A DNA stretch of 61,464 nucleotides from an uncultured Anaerolineae bacterium (GCA_937943625.1 CALEAD010000031.1:1-61464), one strand, 5' to 3'; positions 52,496-61,243 are shown, counted from the first letter of the stretch. Notes: generated by a model not told the origin, from the letters alone. Translations and numbers: made by a program.

Positions 52496-53611
52496 TTACA
52501 ACGCGCGGTAGTAATGGCGATGGCGCTTGTACCACTGCACGCCAATTGTTTCCATGTCGGAGCGGCTGCTAAAGTTGGCTTCGTCTACCTGCACGACGTC
52601 AATGTGCTGGAAAGCGGCCGTTTGCATCGTTTTTTCCAGCTCGGTGTAGAGGATGGCATTGGCCCCCAACCCCTGGTACTGGGGCAAAATGCCCAACCCG
52701 TTCACGTTGAGCCAGGGGGTGCGCTGCCGCTCGCGCCAGATGTGGAACCAGCCGATGGGCCACAAACGGCCGTTGGCCCGTTGCAGCCCCGCAGAAATAT
52801 CGTGATAGGCCAGAATAAACCCGGCAATCTCATCCCCCTTCATCACCAGTTTGACCAGGCGCGGGTCTACAATCATCAGCATGCTATCAATGACCCGCTG
52901 CACCTCTTGCTCTGTGGGGGGATAAAAGCTGCGCGTCTGGCTAAAGGCTGCCTGGTGCACGGCCAAAACGCGCGGAATCCAGCGGCGAATTTCGCTTTTG
53001 TTGGCAAACTGTTTCACCCAAAAGCCGCGCCGCTGCTTCATCTTTTCGGCAATCATATGCATTCGCTCTGGTAGCCTGTGGTTGGCCGGCAGATAGCCCG
53101 AAAGCAAATCAGTCAGTTTGCTAAAGCCGGCCTGGCTGATGAGCGCATCGTAATAGGGGAAGTTATAAGGAACGGTCAGCGCCGGTCGCTGGTCAAAGCC
53201 TTCGACCAACACGCTGCCATCAATGCCGATGACGCCGCGCGGCCCGATGATGTCTGTCAGCCCCCGCCTGTGCGCCCATTCGCACACGGCCGTAAACAGC
53301 GCCTCGGCCACCTCCTGCTCATGGATTGCTTCAAAGTAGCCAAAAAAGGCAGTCTGGCTTTGCTTGTAAGCGTTGTAGCGCCGGTTTTCCAGCGCCGCGA
53401 TGCGCCCCACGACCGCGCCATCCGCCTCGGCCAGAAAAAAGTCTGCCTCTGAGTGAGCATAAAACGGGTGCGTGCGCCGGTTGAGAATGGCCGCCATTTC
53501 CTGGCGCAGCGGTGGAACCCAGTGTGGGCAGTTACGGTAGAGGGCAAACGGGAAGTTGACAAACTTCTGCACCTCTTGCCGGTTGTTGGTGTCTATTTGG
53601 CGCACGCGCAT
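52496..53611 (-). CDS. GNAT-like N-acyltransferase
   Basis: 371 residues. The N-terminal half (VNFPFALYRNCPHWVPPLRQ, FFLAEADGAVVGRIAALEN) and the C-terminal GLGILPQYQGLGANAILYTEL, which looks like an acetyl-CoA pyrophosphate loop, suggest a double or extended GNAT fold. It resembles YghO-type uncharacterised acyltransferases. It lies 87 bp after the sugar operon on the same strand, so it could acylate the sugar or belong to an unrelated unit. Its start has no strong SD. Confidence 0.75.
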   Translation of the reverse strand: MRVRQIDTNNRQEVQKFVNFPFALYRNCPHWVPPLRQEMAAILNRRTHPFYAHSEADFFLAEADGAVVGRIAALENRRYNAYKQSQTAFFGYFEAIHEQEVAEALFTAVCEWAHRRGLTDIIGPRGVIGIDGSVLVEGFDQRPALTVPYNFPYYDALISQAGFSKLTDLLSGYLPANHRLPERMHMIAEKMKQRRGFWVKQFANKSEIRRWIPRVLAVHQAAFSQTRSFYPPTEQEVQRVIDSMLMIVDPRLVKLVMKGDEIAGFILAYHDISAGLQRANGRLWPIGWFHIWRERQRTPWLNVNGLGILPQYQGLGANAILYTELEKTMQTAAFQHIDVVQVDEANFSSRSDMETIGVQWYKRHRHYYRAL

Positions 53612-53698
53612 CCGAATCTCTCCGCGAACCTTTGTGTCTACTCCGTGTCTCGCTGTGTCATTTCAGCTCAGTATGACGGCGCGATTTGCGGATGATGT

Positions 53699-54607
53699 CT
53701 AATTCATGCTATGCCCATTGAGCGAAACCACGCGGCGCAGCTTGCTGCGCTGAGGCAGTTCACAGGGATAAACGCGCTTTACGCCATCGCCTAGCGCCTG
53801 CTCAATGTCGCGGATATTGCGCACCATGTGATGCAGCCCCATGATTTCCACTGAGGCGGCCTGATCGCTGCCCCACATGGCGCGATCCAGGGTGATGTGC
53901 CGCTCGACAAAGGTGGCGCCCAGGGCGACGGCGGCCCAGGTTGGCGCCAACCCCACCTCATGGCCAGAGTAGCCAATGGGAATGTGGGGGTATTGGGCTT
54001 GCAAGGTGGTAATCATGCGCAAATTGAGGCTATCTACGGGGCAGGGGTAGGCAGAAGTTGCGTGTGCCAGCAGGAGCTGCGTGTCGTCCAGGGTGGCAAC
54101 GGCCGTTTCAATCTCCACCATCTCAGACATGCCGCTAGAGAGCATCAGCGGCTTGCCCGTGTGCTGCATCGTCTGCAGCAGGGGAAAGTCCGTCAGTGCC
54201 GCCGAAGCTGCTTTGTAGAGCGGTGGGTTGAACTGTTCGATGAAGGCAACCGATGGCTCATCCCAACAAGAAGCAAACCAGGCAATGCCGCGCTGGCGGC
54301 AGTAGCGGTCAATCTCCTCATATTCGCTGTAGCCAAACTCAATGCGGTGCTTGTATTCAATGTAGCTCATGCGGCCCCAAGGGGTATCCCGCTCTACGTG
54401 CCACTGCGCACGCGGTACGCACAGCTCTGGCGTGCGCTTTTGGAACTTCACCGCGTCGGCGCCGGCAAATATCGCGCCGTCAATCAGCTTCTTGGCCAGC
54501 TCCAGCGACCCGTTATGGTTGATGCCAATTTCGGCGATGATATACACGGGTTCTCCCGTGCCTATCAGGCGATTACCGACGGCTACTTTCGTGACGGACG
54601 GTTGCAT
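53699..54607 (-). CDS. neuB: NeuB-family sialic/ulosonic acid synthase lacking the SAF domain
   Basis: 302 residues, about 45-50 short of NeuB. The TIM barrel that condenses PEP with an aldose is complete: AEIGINHNGSLELAKKL, AVKFQKRTPE, WFASCWDEPSV, YSGHEVGL and ERHITLDRAMWGSDQAAS. The C-terminal antifreeze-like SAF domain that covers the active site of the dimer partner is absent; the protein ends shortly after the barrel. The ATG overlaps the end of the phosphatase gene by 35 bases. Product could be a Neu5Ac-like, legionaminic-like or other ulosonic acid. Confidence 0.88.
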   Translation of the reverse strand: MQPSVTKVAVGNRLIGTGEPVYIIAEIGINHNGSLELAKKLIDGAIFAGADAVKFQKRTPELCVPRAQWHVERDTPWGRMSYIEYKHRIEFGYSEYEEIDRYCRQRGIAWFASCWDEPSVAFIEQFNPPLYKAASAALTDFPLLQTMQHTGKPLMLSSGMSEMVEIETAVATLDDTQLLLAHATSAYPCPVDSLNLRMITTLQAQYPHIPIGYSGHEVGLAPTWAAVALGATFVERHITLDRAMWGSDQAASVEIMGLHHMVRNIRDIEQALGDGVKRVYPCELPQRSKLRRVVSLNGHSMN

Positions 54608-55166
54608 AGACCTCCTCCTCAGGCTGAAAGGTTGTTTGCGCCGCTAAAATCAGTTCGGCAAATTCGCGGAACGCGCCATGCCCACCTCTGGCCTGGCAAA
54701 CGTAGTCGGCCACTTCCTGGACAAAGGGGAGCGCATCGGCGGGAACGGCCGTTAGCCCCACCGCGCCCATAATGGCCAGATCGTTGCTGTCATCACCAAT
54801 GTAGGCGACTTCGTGCCGCTGGATGGCGTGCCGCGCACAAATTTCATTCAGCAGCGGCAGCTTATCCTTGATCCCCAGGTGCACCTCGGTAATTTGCAGC
54901 TTTTCTGCGCGGCGGCGGATGGCCGGGGAATTTTCGCCGCTGATAATGCCTACCGCCACACCGGCCAGCGTGCGCAGCCGTTCCACCCCCATGCCATCGC
55001 GCACCGAAAAGCGGCGCAGCTCCTCTCCTTGCGCCGAATAATAAACGCCGGTGTCTGTGAGCACGCCGTCCACATCGCTCAGCAGCAGGCGAATTTGCCT
55101 GGCTTTTGCCAGAATGCGCCCCTCTGACCATAGGAGCAGCCCGTTATGGCTATCCTCTCTTACCAT
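54573..55166 (-). CDS. KdsC-like HAD phosphatase (ulosonate 8-/9-phosphate phosphatase type)
   Basis: 197 residues from ATG at 55166; ATG 55175 is in frame but touches the GGAGG. C0-type HAD: nucleophile LLSDVDGVLTDTGVYY, second motif IISGENSPAI, acid motif YIGDDSNDLAIM. KdsC proteins remove the phosphate after PEP condensation in Kdo synthesis, and relatives do so for Neu5Ac-9-P and Kdn-9-P. Followed directly by the NeuB gene, which supports a phosphorylated ulosonic acid intermediate. Confidence 0.9.
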   Translation of the reverse strand: MVREDSHNGLLLWSEGRILAKARQIRLLLSDVDGVLTDTGVYYSAQGEELRRFSVRDGMGVERLRTLAGVAVGIISGENSPAIRRRAEKLQITEVHLGIKDKLPLLNEICARHAIQRHEVAYIGDDSNDLAIMGAVGLTAVPADALPFVQEVADYVCQARGGHGAFREFAELILAAQTTFQPEEEVYATVRHESSRR

Positions 55167-55966
55167 GCTGTCCATCCTCCATCTACCACCAGTGTGGCGC
55201 CCGTCATGTAAGCAGACGCATCGCTGGCCAGAAACACAATTGCACCGCGATAATCCTCTGGGCAGGCCATGCGCCCCAGCGGGGTACGGCTGCTATAGTT
55301 CGCAATGAAATAAGGCTCTTGCCCATTTTCCACACCGCCGGGGCAAAGAGCGTTCACACGCACGCCGGCGCGCCCCCAGTAGGCGGCCAGGTATTTGCTG
55401 AAGGCGATGACTGCCCCTTTGGCAGTGGGGTAGGCGGGTGATTTGTAAAAGGGCTGACTGCCATCGGGGCGGCGGTAGAGGGATTGGTCGGGGGCAACCA
55501 GGCCGTAAGTCGAGGCGATGTTGATGATGCTGCCGCTTCCCTGCGCGGCCATGTGGGCGCCCACGATTTGCGCGCACAAGAAGACGCCGGTTACGTTGAC
55601 CGCCAGCGCGCGCTGCCACATGGCCAGGGGATATTCCTCAAAGCGTGACTGCTCCGCTGCCAGGCTGGGCGACTCGAACATGTCGCTGATGGCGGCGTTG
55701 TTGACAAGCACGTCTATGCGCCCGAAGGCGGCGCAGGCGGCTTGCTGCATGGCGCGCACGCTTGTGGGGTCGGTCACGTCGAGGGCAACACCTATGGCAG
55801 CTGTGGGCAGGGTAGCGGCAAAGTCGGCAGCCAGACGGCTGTCCAGATCAGCCACTACCACGTGCGCACCGGCCTCGGCCAGGGCGCGACAATGTTGTCG
55901 TCCCAGCAGCCCCAGCGCCCCGGTGACAATGGCTACTTTGTTGGCCAGTGAAAATAGTGCGCTCAT
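55160..55966 (-). CDS. Short-chain dehydrogenase/reductase in the sugar operon
   Basis: 268 residues from ATG at 55966, two bases after the aminotransferase ends. Classical SDR: TGALGLLGRQ cofactor motif, DLDSRLA acidic residue (prefers NAD), NNAAISDM, catalytic Ser of ASTYG and Tyr-Lys in YPTAKG. C-terminal NGQEPYFIANYSSRTPLGRM and VDGGWTAW typical. Likely oxidises or reduces a sugar carbon; overlaps the phosphatase gene at its end. Confidence 0.9.
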   Translation of the reverse strand: MSALFSLANKVAIVTGALGLLGRQHCRALAEAGAHVVVADLDSRLAADFAATLPTAAIGVALDVTDPTSVRAMQQAACAAFGRIDVLVNNAAISDMFESPSLAAEQSRFEEYPLAMWQRALAVNVTGVFLCAQIVGAHMAAQGSGSIINIASTYGLVAPDQSLYRRPDGSQPFYKSPAYPTAKGAVIAFSKYLAAYWGRAGVRVNALCPGGVENGQEPYFIANYSSRTPLGRMACPEDYRGAIVFLASDASAYMTGATLVVDGGWTAW

Positions 55967-55967
55967 C

Positions 55968-57320
55968 TTACTGGCTCCCGTTGATGCCCACCCTGGGTTT
56001 GGTGTGAAAATTGCCGGTTTTGCGGAATACGGGCTGTACGGGTGTGCCGCGCAACTGTTCGGCGACACGGCCGTTTTTTAGTGCCGCCCGCAAAATTTCC
56101 AGCACCTGCCGGTACGCCGTCAGCGTATAATCCACATCCCGCGTGGTGTGCGAAAAAGTGACGTTGTGAAAGCCCGACCAGAGAATGCCGCGCTTAATCA
56201 GCTCCTGCTGCACCAGCGATTTCAGCAGCAGGGGGTCGCCGGCGGCTGGCGAAAAAGTGACCAGCGTGCGCGCCGGATGCCCCACACATTGGGTCACGTG
56301 CGCCATGTCCAGGTGTGCCGCTAGCTCGTTGTAGCCATCCTGAAGCTGCTCGCCAATGTGGGCAAGGTAGGCGGGCACGTTATGCTCTTGCAGCTCGTGG
56401 ATGGTTGCTTTGGCTGCCGCCAGCGACAGCGTCTCCCCACCAAAGGTAGAGAAGAAAAACACCTCTTCATCCAACAGCGCCATCACGTCGGCGCGTCCGG
56501 TTAGAACGGCCAGCGGCATCCCGTTGGCAATCGCTTTGGAGAAGCAGGCCAGGTCTGGTGTCACGTCGAAATACGCCTGCGCGCCCCCCATTGCCCAGCG
56601 GAACCCCGTCCACATCTCGTCAAAAATCAGCAGCGTGCCGTTGGTGCGGCATAGCACCTGTAGATCGGCCAGGAAATCGGCCGTTGGAAATTCAAAAACC
56701 ATTGGTTCCAGAATCACGCAGGCGGTGTTTTCATCCAGGGCGGCGCGTACAGAGTCCAGGTCGTTATAGGCAAAGGTGTGCACCAGCACCTTCACCCCCT
56801 CTGGCACACCGGTGTTCCGCGCCGTCACGCCGATGTACCAGTCGTGCCAGCCGTGATAGCCGCAGCAGAGTACATGCTCCCTGCCAGTATAGGCGCGCGC
56901 CAGGCGCACGGCGGCGCTGGTCACTTCGGCGCCTGTTTTGCTAAAGCGTACCGATTTGGCATTGGGCACAACCTGGTGAATGAGTTCAGCCACCTCCACT
57001 TCCAGGGGATGCACCAGGGAAAAGGTGATGCCATCGGCTAACTGCTGCTGGATGGCGTCGTCTACGCGCCTGTAGGCATACCCCAGGGAAATGGGGCCGA
57101 TGGCGGCGTTGTAGTCGAGGTACTCGTTGCCGTCTACGTCCCATACGCGCGCGCCTTTGCCGCGCTGGAGGTACTTGGGGGCGACGCCGTTGACGTACTG
57201 GGTTGGCCCTTTGGCCAGGGTTTGCGTGTGCGCAGGGATGAGGCCGGTAGCACGGCCGTATAGCGCCTCAGAGGCGGTAATAGTGGGGTAGTCGGGATTA
57301 AAGCGAACGGAATTGGGCAT
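55968..57320 (-). CDS. Class III aminotransferase, glutamate-1-semialdehyde-aminomutase-like
   Basis: 450 residues from ATG at 57320 (MPNSVRFNPDYPTITASEAL), behind AAAGGAAA. PLP fold type I: RFSKTGAEVTSAAVRLARAY, GYHGWHDWYIG, LIFDEMWTGFR and the Schiff-base Lys in CFSKAIANGMPL. GSA-like but not hemL, given its glycan operon context; in such places it may aminate a sugar aldehyde or ketone. A 214 bp gap with ACCAA-rich leader precedes it. Confidence 0.9.
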   Translation of the reverse strand: MPNSVRFNPDYPTITASEALYGRATGLIPAHTQTLAKGPTQYVNGVAPKYLQRGKGARVWDVDGNEYLDYNAAIGPISLGYAYRRVDDAIQQQLADGITFSLVHPLEVEVAELIHQVVPNAKSVRFSKTGAEVTSAAVRLARAYTGREHVLCCGYHGWHDWYIGVTARNTGVPEGVKVLVHTFAYNDLDSVRAALDENTACVILEPMVFEFPTADFLADLQVLCRTNGTLLIFDEMWTGFRWAMGGAQAYFDVTPDLACFSKAIANGMPLAVLTGRADVMALLDEEVFFFSTFGGETLSLAAAKATIHELQEHNVPAYLAHIGEQLQDGYNELAAHLDMAHVTQCVGHPARTLVTFSPAAGDPLLLKSLVQQELIKRGILWSGFHNVTFSHTTRDVDYTLTAYRQVLEILRAALKNGRVAEQLRGTPVQPVFRKTGNFHTKPRVGINGSQ

Positions 57321-57534
57321 GGGTTTCCTTTTAAGTTGGAAAAGTTGGTTAGTTGGTTTGGTTGGTTTTCGGCTAACTGACTGGGCATAATGTTTTGGCT
57401 GGCTGCCAGTGTAGCGCGCTTTGCCAAATTGCGTTACGGCGCCAGAGGTCAACGTAAAGTTTGCCAGATTCCAGTAATCAAGTAACGGTTAAACCAGCCA
57501 ACGGCCTGTTAGCTACCAATCGGCGAAGGCTGTG
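57321..57534 (-). promoter_or_regulatory. Gap inside the sugar operon with ACCAA-rich leader
   Basis: On the minus strand, just before the aminotransferase SD, the run AACCAACCAAACCAACTAAC is made of repeated ACCAA units. It is the only sizeable gap in the operon, so an internal promoter or processing site may lie here. No hairpin with a U-run is seen. Confidence 0.35.
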
Positions 57535-58452
57535 TTAATCTGCAGCTATCGTTCTCATAAAGGCCAGAATGCGGTCGGCGAGCTGGGGCGCGCTAAAGCC
57601 TTCGTGTGTCAGCACGTGCGGCAGCAGTGCCGGGCGAAACCAGCGCTGTTCCAGGGCAAGCGGCAGCACGGGCAGGTTGACCTGGTTGCGCAGCAGCAGC
57701 TCGCTGACGATGCTGTATAGCCCACCGGTGAGAAAATGGTCTTCGATGGTGACGAGCAGGCGTGTTTCGCGCGCGGCTTGCAGGATGGCCTGCGCGTCAA
57801 TGGGCCAGAGGGTGCGCAGGTTGAGCAGGCGCGCATTCACGCCTTGCGCGCGCAGCAGGTGCGCTGCGGCATAGGCCTCGCGGAAGAGCATCCCATAGGT
57901 AAGCAGGGTCAGGTCTTCGCCCGGCAGCACCGTTTCCGCCTGGCCGATGTGAAAGTGGAGCTGATGAGGAACAACGGCCGTTAACGGGTTGTGGCGAATG
58001 TAAACCGGCTGCGGGCTTTCCAGCATGGTGCGCAGGCCGATCACCAGGTCAGCCTCGTCGGCCGGGCAGAAAATTTGCATCCCTGGAATACCGCGCATCA
58101 GGGAGATGTCTTCGATGGCCTGATGCGTGGGGCCGTTAGCGTCGGAGAGAAAGCCGGGCACGCCGCCCACCAGCTTCACCGGCAGGCCGCCAATGCCCAC
58201 GTCGGTGCGAATAAACTCAAAGGCGCGCATGGTGAGAAAGGCGGCCAGTGCGTGACAGATGGGCACGCGCCCGCGTAGCGCCAGCCCGGCGGCCATGCCG
58301 ATCATCGTTTGTTCGCTGATGCCGGTGTCCAGGAAACGGCCGTGCAGCACCTCCGGTAACTGGCGAATGGCGGCGCGATTTTCCGCTGTGAGCACCAGAT
58401 AACGCTCATCCTCCAGCACAATGTTGCGTAAGGCAGCCTCGTAACCCATCAT
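57535..58452 (-). CDS. Transketolase C-terminal subunit
   Basis: 305 residues, the pyrimidine-binding half of a split transketolase plus its C-terminal domain. Active-site Glu in FLDTGISEQTMIGMAAGLAL, HALAAFLTMRAFEFIRTDVG and the VEDHF-like TIEDHFLTGGLYS. Needs the N-terminal partner encoded directly upstream (adjacent genes). The pair transfers a two-carbon unit, here probably to build the sugar precursor. Confidence 0.92.
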   Translation of the reverse strand: MMGYEAALRNIVLEDERYLVLTAENRAAIRQLPEVLHGRFLDTGISEQTMIGMAAGLALRGRVPICHALAAFLTMRAFEFIRTDVGIGGLPVKLVGGVPGFLSDANGPTHQAIEDISLMRGIPGMQIFCPADEADLVIGLRTMLESPQPVYIRHNPLTAVVPHQLHFHIGQAETVLPGEDLTLLTYGMLFREAYAAAHLLRAQGVNARLLNLRTLWPIDAQAILQAARETRLLVTIEDHFLTGGLYSIVSELLLRNQVNLPVLPLALEQRWFRPALLPHVLTHEGFSAPQLADRILAFMRTIAAD

Positions 58453-59313
58453 TCACCTCACCATCAGCGCCGCCGAAGTTAAAACGGCCGTGTGCGTACC
58501 TTGTAGCTCTGCCAGCAAATCTGCTACCTCATCTGGGGCAAAATTACAGAACCAGCGGTCGGCGCGGCGGGCAATGCTGGGCAACCCCTGTCCCCGCACC
58601 GTATCCGCAATCAGCGAACTGGGGCGCGCCGCCGCATAGGGAAAACGTTGCAGCGCCTCGTGCAATGCCAGAAAATCATGCCCATTCACGCGCGCTACGG
58701 CACAGCCAAACGCCTCAAACTTCTCTTCCAGCGGTTCCAGGGGAATCAGCGCCTCAGTCTCCACGTTGGCCTGAAAGCCGTTGCGGTCAACCACCACCAG
58801 CAAGTTATCCAGCTTATAGGCGTTGGCCACCAACAGCGCCTCCCAGTTCGAGCCTTCGTTCAGCTCCCCGTCACCAGTAATGACCACCACCTTGTTTTGC
58901 TGGCCGCGCAGCTTGCAGTCATAGGCCACCCCGGCGGCCACAGCCAGCAGGTGCCCCAGCGAGCCAGCGTGAAACTCTACACCGGGGATGGCGCGGTTGG
59001 GATGCCAGTAAATGTGGTCGTGCGGCTTCAGGTGATTGCGCAGCCGTTCCTCCGGTAGCCAGCCCAGCGTGGCAAACGTGGCATACAGCGCGGGCACGTC
59101 GTGCCCTTTAGAAAGGAAGAGATAGTCGCGCTGCGGATCGTTCAGATTGCCGGGATGCACGTTGAGGAAATGGGTATACAGGTAAAGAATCAGGTCGGCG
59201 CAGGAGAGCGAAGCGCCCAAAAAGCAGCCGCCATCAGTGGCCAGGCGAATGATCTGCTCGCGCACGCACAGCGCCTGAGTTTCCAGTTGGGTGATTTGCG
59301 CAGTCGTTAACAT
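58453..59313 (-). CDS. Transketolase N-terminal subunit (TPP-binding)
   Basis: 286 residues. TPP/Mg motif GDGELNEGSNWEALLVAN then VVVDRNGFQ, and His in FLSKGHDVPALYATF. Split transketolases of this kind occur in archaea, Gram-positives and in glycan or vitamin gene clusters. Its start overlaps the end of the cytidylyltransferase gene by seven bases. Confidence 0.92.
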   Translation of the reverse strand: MLTTAQITQLETQALCVREQIIRLATDGGCFLGASLSCADLILYLYTHFLNVHPGNLNDPQRDYLFLSKGHDVPALYATFATLGWLPEERLRNHLKPHDHIYWHPNRAIPGVEFHAGSLGHLLAVAAGVAYDCKLRGQQNKVVVITGDGELNEGSNWEALLVANAYKLDNLLVVVDRNGFQANVETEALIPLEPLEEKFEAFGCAVARVNGHDFLALHEALQRFPYAAARPSSLIADTVRGQGLPSIARRADRWFCNFAPDEVADLLAELQGTHTAVLTSAALMVR

Positions 59314-60125
59314 GGCAATGGCTCCTGGCGCGTCTGGTCGGGGGTGATGGTGCGCAGTTCGGGCAGATGGTGGCGGTACCAGTTGATGCCGGCGTAAATG
59401 TCGTTGAGCGCTGCCAGAGAGGGGTTTTCTGCCAGCAGGTGGAGAATGTCGTCCAAACCAAAGAGGGGGTTGTGCGGGTAGAGCGCCTCGTACACCGCTT
59501 TGATGAAGCGGTAATCTGGCTCGTAATCAATCGTCCAGCGGTGGCTCATGGCGTAGTTCAGCCCCGTCTCCCAGGTGACGTTGCCCAGGCGAAAGCGCGC
59601 CGGATTTTCCCAGAGGAAAGGCGTGGTGTGTTCACGCTCAAAGCTGTGCACCGCTTCTTGCCAGGCAATGGTGAGGGCGCTCATGCGCATGATTTCTACG
59701 TCGTTGCCGTCGGGGTAGGTGGCGGGGTGCAGGTTGCTCACATAGTCGTAGGCGTCTGGCTGCTCCAGGTAGTGGGCGAGCACGCGGTCAATCACGGCCG
59801 GATCAATCAGCGGGCAGTCAGACGGGATTTTGACTACCGCATCGGCCTGGAATTGCCAGCCCACCTGAAAATGGCGGTCGAGCAGGTCGGTGGGATGGCC
59901 GCGATAGCAGTGGATGTCGGCCTGCTGGCACAGGGTGACGATGGCGTCGTCGGCGGGGTCTGTGGTGGTGGCGACGACGATGGTTCCCACCAGGTGTGCG
60001 GCGTGCACGCGCTCAATCTGGCGCAGGAGGAGAGGCTGGCCAAGCAACGGCCGTAATACTTTCCCCGGCAGTCGTGAGGAGCCGGTGCGCGCCTGAATGA
60101 CGGTTACAACCTTGGTGAATTTCAT
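59307..60125 (-). CDS. SpsF-type cytidylyltransferase
   Basis: 272 residues. Nucleotidyl transferase fold with VIQARTGSSRLPGKVLRPL at the start, VVATTTDPADDAIV and KIPSDCPLIDPAVID. Related to CMP-sialic acid and CMP-Kdo synthetases, in the SpsF subfamily. Would activate the NeuB product as a CMP-sugar. Its ATG overlaps the end of the upstream GT-B gene by four bases (ATGA). Confidence 0.9.
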   Translation of the reverse strand: MKFTKVVTVIQARTGSSRLPGKVLRPLLGQPLLLRQIERVHAAHLVGTIVVATTTDPADDAIVTLCQQADIHCYRGHPTDLLDRHFQVGWQFQADAVVKIPSDCPLIDPAVIDRVLAHYLEQPDAYDYVSNLHPATYPDGNDVEIMRMSALTIAWQEAVHSFEREHTTPFLWENPARFRLGNVTWETGLNYAMSHRWTIDYEPDYRFIKAVYEALYPHNPLFGLDDILHLLAENPSLAALNDIYAGINWYRHHLPELRTITPDQTRQEPLPC

Positions 60126-61243
60126 GAGTGAGACCAGTAAGAAGGCTGGTTGGAGAGGGTGGGCAGGGGCAGTATGGGGGCACGATTGCCCGGGGGGTTG
60201 GTCTTGGGCGCGTCTTCGTGCTGTTCTTGGGTGGGGACTGTGGGGGCAACGGCCGTTTTGCCTGAGAGCACGCTACGGCACACCTGTGCCATGTATTTCC
60301 CCGACGCGCCTCCATTTTGCCAGGGAGCCAGCTGGCGCAGCATAGCAACATCGAAGTAGCTGTACACCTCCTTGCCCAGGACAATGCCCGTGTACACCAC
60401 GGTTGAATATTGCGTGATTAACACTTCACAGTTAGCAATCATGTGGTCCACGTTGCCGCCGGTGAGTACCAGCGCCTCTGGCGCCAGCGCCAGAATTTCG
60501 CGCCGCGCCCGCTCTACCTTCTCATTGGGGTGGAGTTTGAATATCAGGGGACGGCCGTTGGCAATTTCCAGCACGCGCTTAATAAAGCGTTTGCGGTTAT
60601 CAAACTTAAAGGTCTCACGCGCGTCCGACGTGGCCGCCAGCACATAGCCGCGAAAGGGAAAATCATTCACTAGCGCCTGCCGCACATTGTCATAGGTGGG
60701 CAGGCCAGTTACAATCAGCTTTTCTGCGGGAATACCCTTGCGCATAAAAAATTGCTTGTACCCTTCAGAGGCAACGCAGAAATAGCGATAAGCGCGCGAA
60801 AGACCGTTGGTGCTGGTACTGGCCAGGTAACGCGGTAGGCGCAGGGTGCGCACCAGGTGATAAAGCCAGTTTTCCGGGTCTGTCATCCCTTCCTGGAGCA
60901 AAATAATGGGCTTGTGGCGGATGTTGCGCTGGATAAGCAAGTCACTGGTTGTGACCACCAGGTCATATTCGTGCTGCCGACCGCCCTGGTCTACTGGCAG
61001 CTTTTGTGCTGCCAGGTATGCTTCCGTCTGGCGCCGCCCCACGCCGCCCAGCACGGTGAAGTCTGCCCAACCTTGCTCTGTTGCCCATTGCACCAGCCCG
61101 GCATCGGCGTAGTACGGGGTAAAGTAGCAGTCGTACTCGTCCATGAGGTGACGCGCCACCGCATGGACGATCTTCGTTTGATTGAGAGAGCCGCCAATGA
61201 AGAGGATTTTTTGCCGCTTGCGTGCTGCCTGAATAGATGCCAT
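60122..61243 (-). CDS. GT-B-fold protein (glycosyltransferase or UDP-sugar 2-epimerase-like)
   Basis: 373 residues. The first Rossmann half starts ILFIGGSLNQTKIVHAVARH; the second has LIVTGLPTYDNVRQAL, LIFKLHPNEKVERARRE and ANCEVLITQYSTVVYTGIV, the pattern of UDP-GlcNAc 2-epimerase/CDP-glycerol transferase-like proteins. The last 55 residues are a Pro-rich polar tail (TVPTQEQHEDAPKTNPPGNR) without fold. First visible gene of the sugar operon. Either makes the precursor sugar or transfers the product. Confidence 0.78.
   Translation of the reverse strand: MASIQAARKRQKILFIGGSLNQTKIVHAVARHLMDEYDCYFTPYYADAGLVQWATEQGWADFTVLGGVGRRQTEAYLAAQKLPVDQGGRQHEYDLVVTTSDLLIQRNIRHKPIILLQEGMTDPENWLYHLVRTLRLPRYLASTSTNGLSRAYRYFCVASEGYKQFFMRKGIPAEKLIVTGLPTYDNVRQALVNDFPFRGYVLAATSDARETFKFDNRKRFIKRVLEIANGRPLIFKLHPNEKVERARREILALAPEALVLTGGNVDHMIANCEVLITQYSTVVYTGIVLGKEVYSYFDVAMLRQLAPWQNGGASGKYMAQVCRSVLSGKTAVAPTVPTQEQHEDAPKTNPPGNRAPILPLPTLSNQPSYWSHS

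Noticed and set aside
55968..57320. hemL (glutamate-1-semialdehyde aminomutase)
   Set aside because: The family resemblance is real, but the gene lies in a glycan operon with no haem genes near, so a sugar aminotransferase role is more likely.
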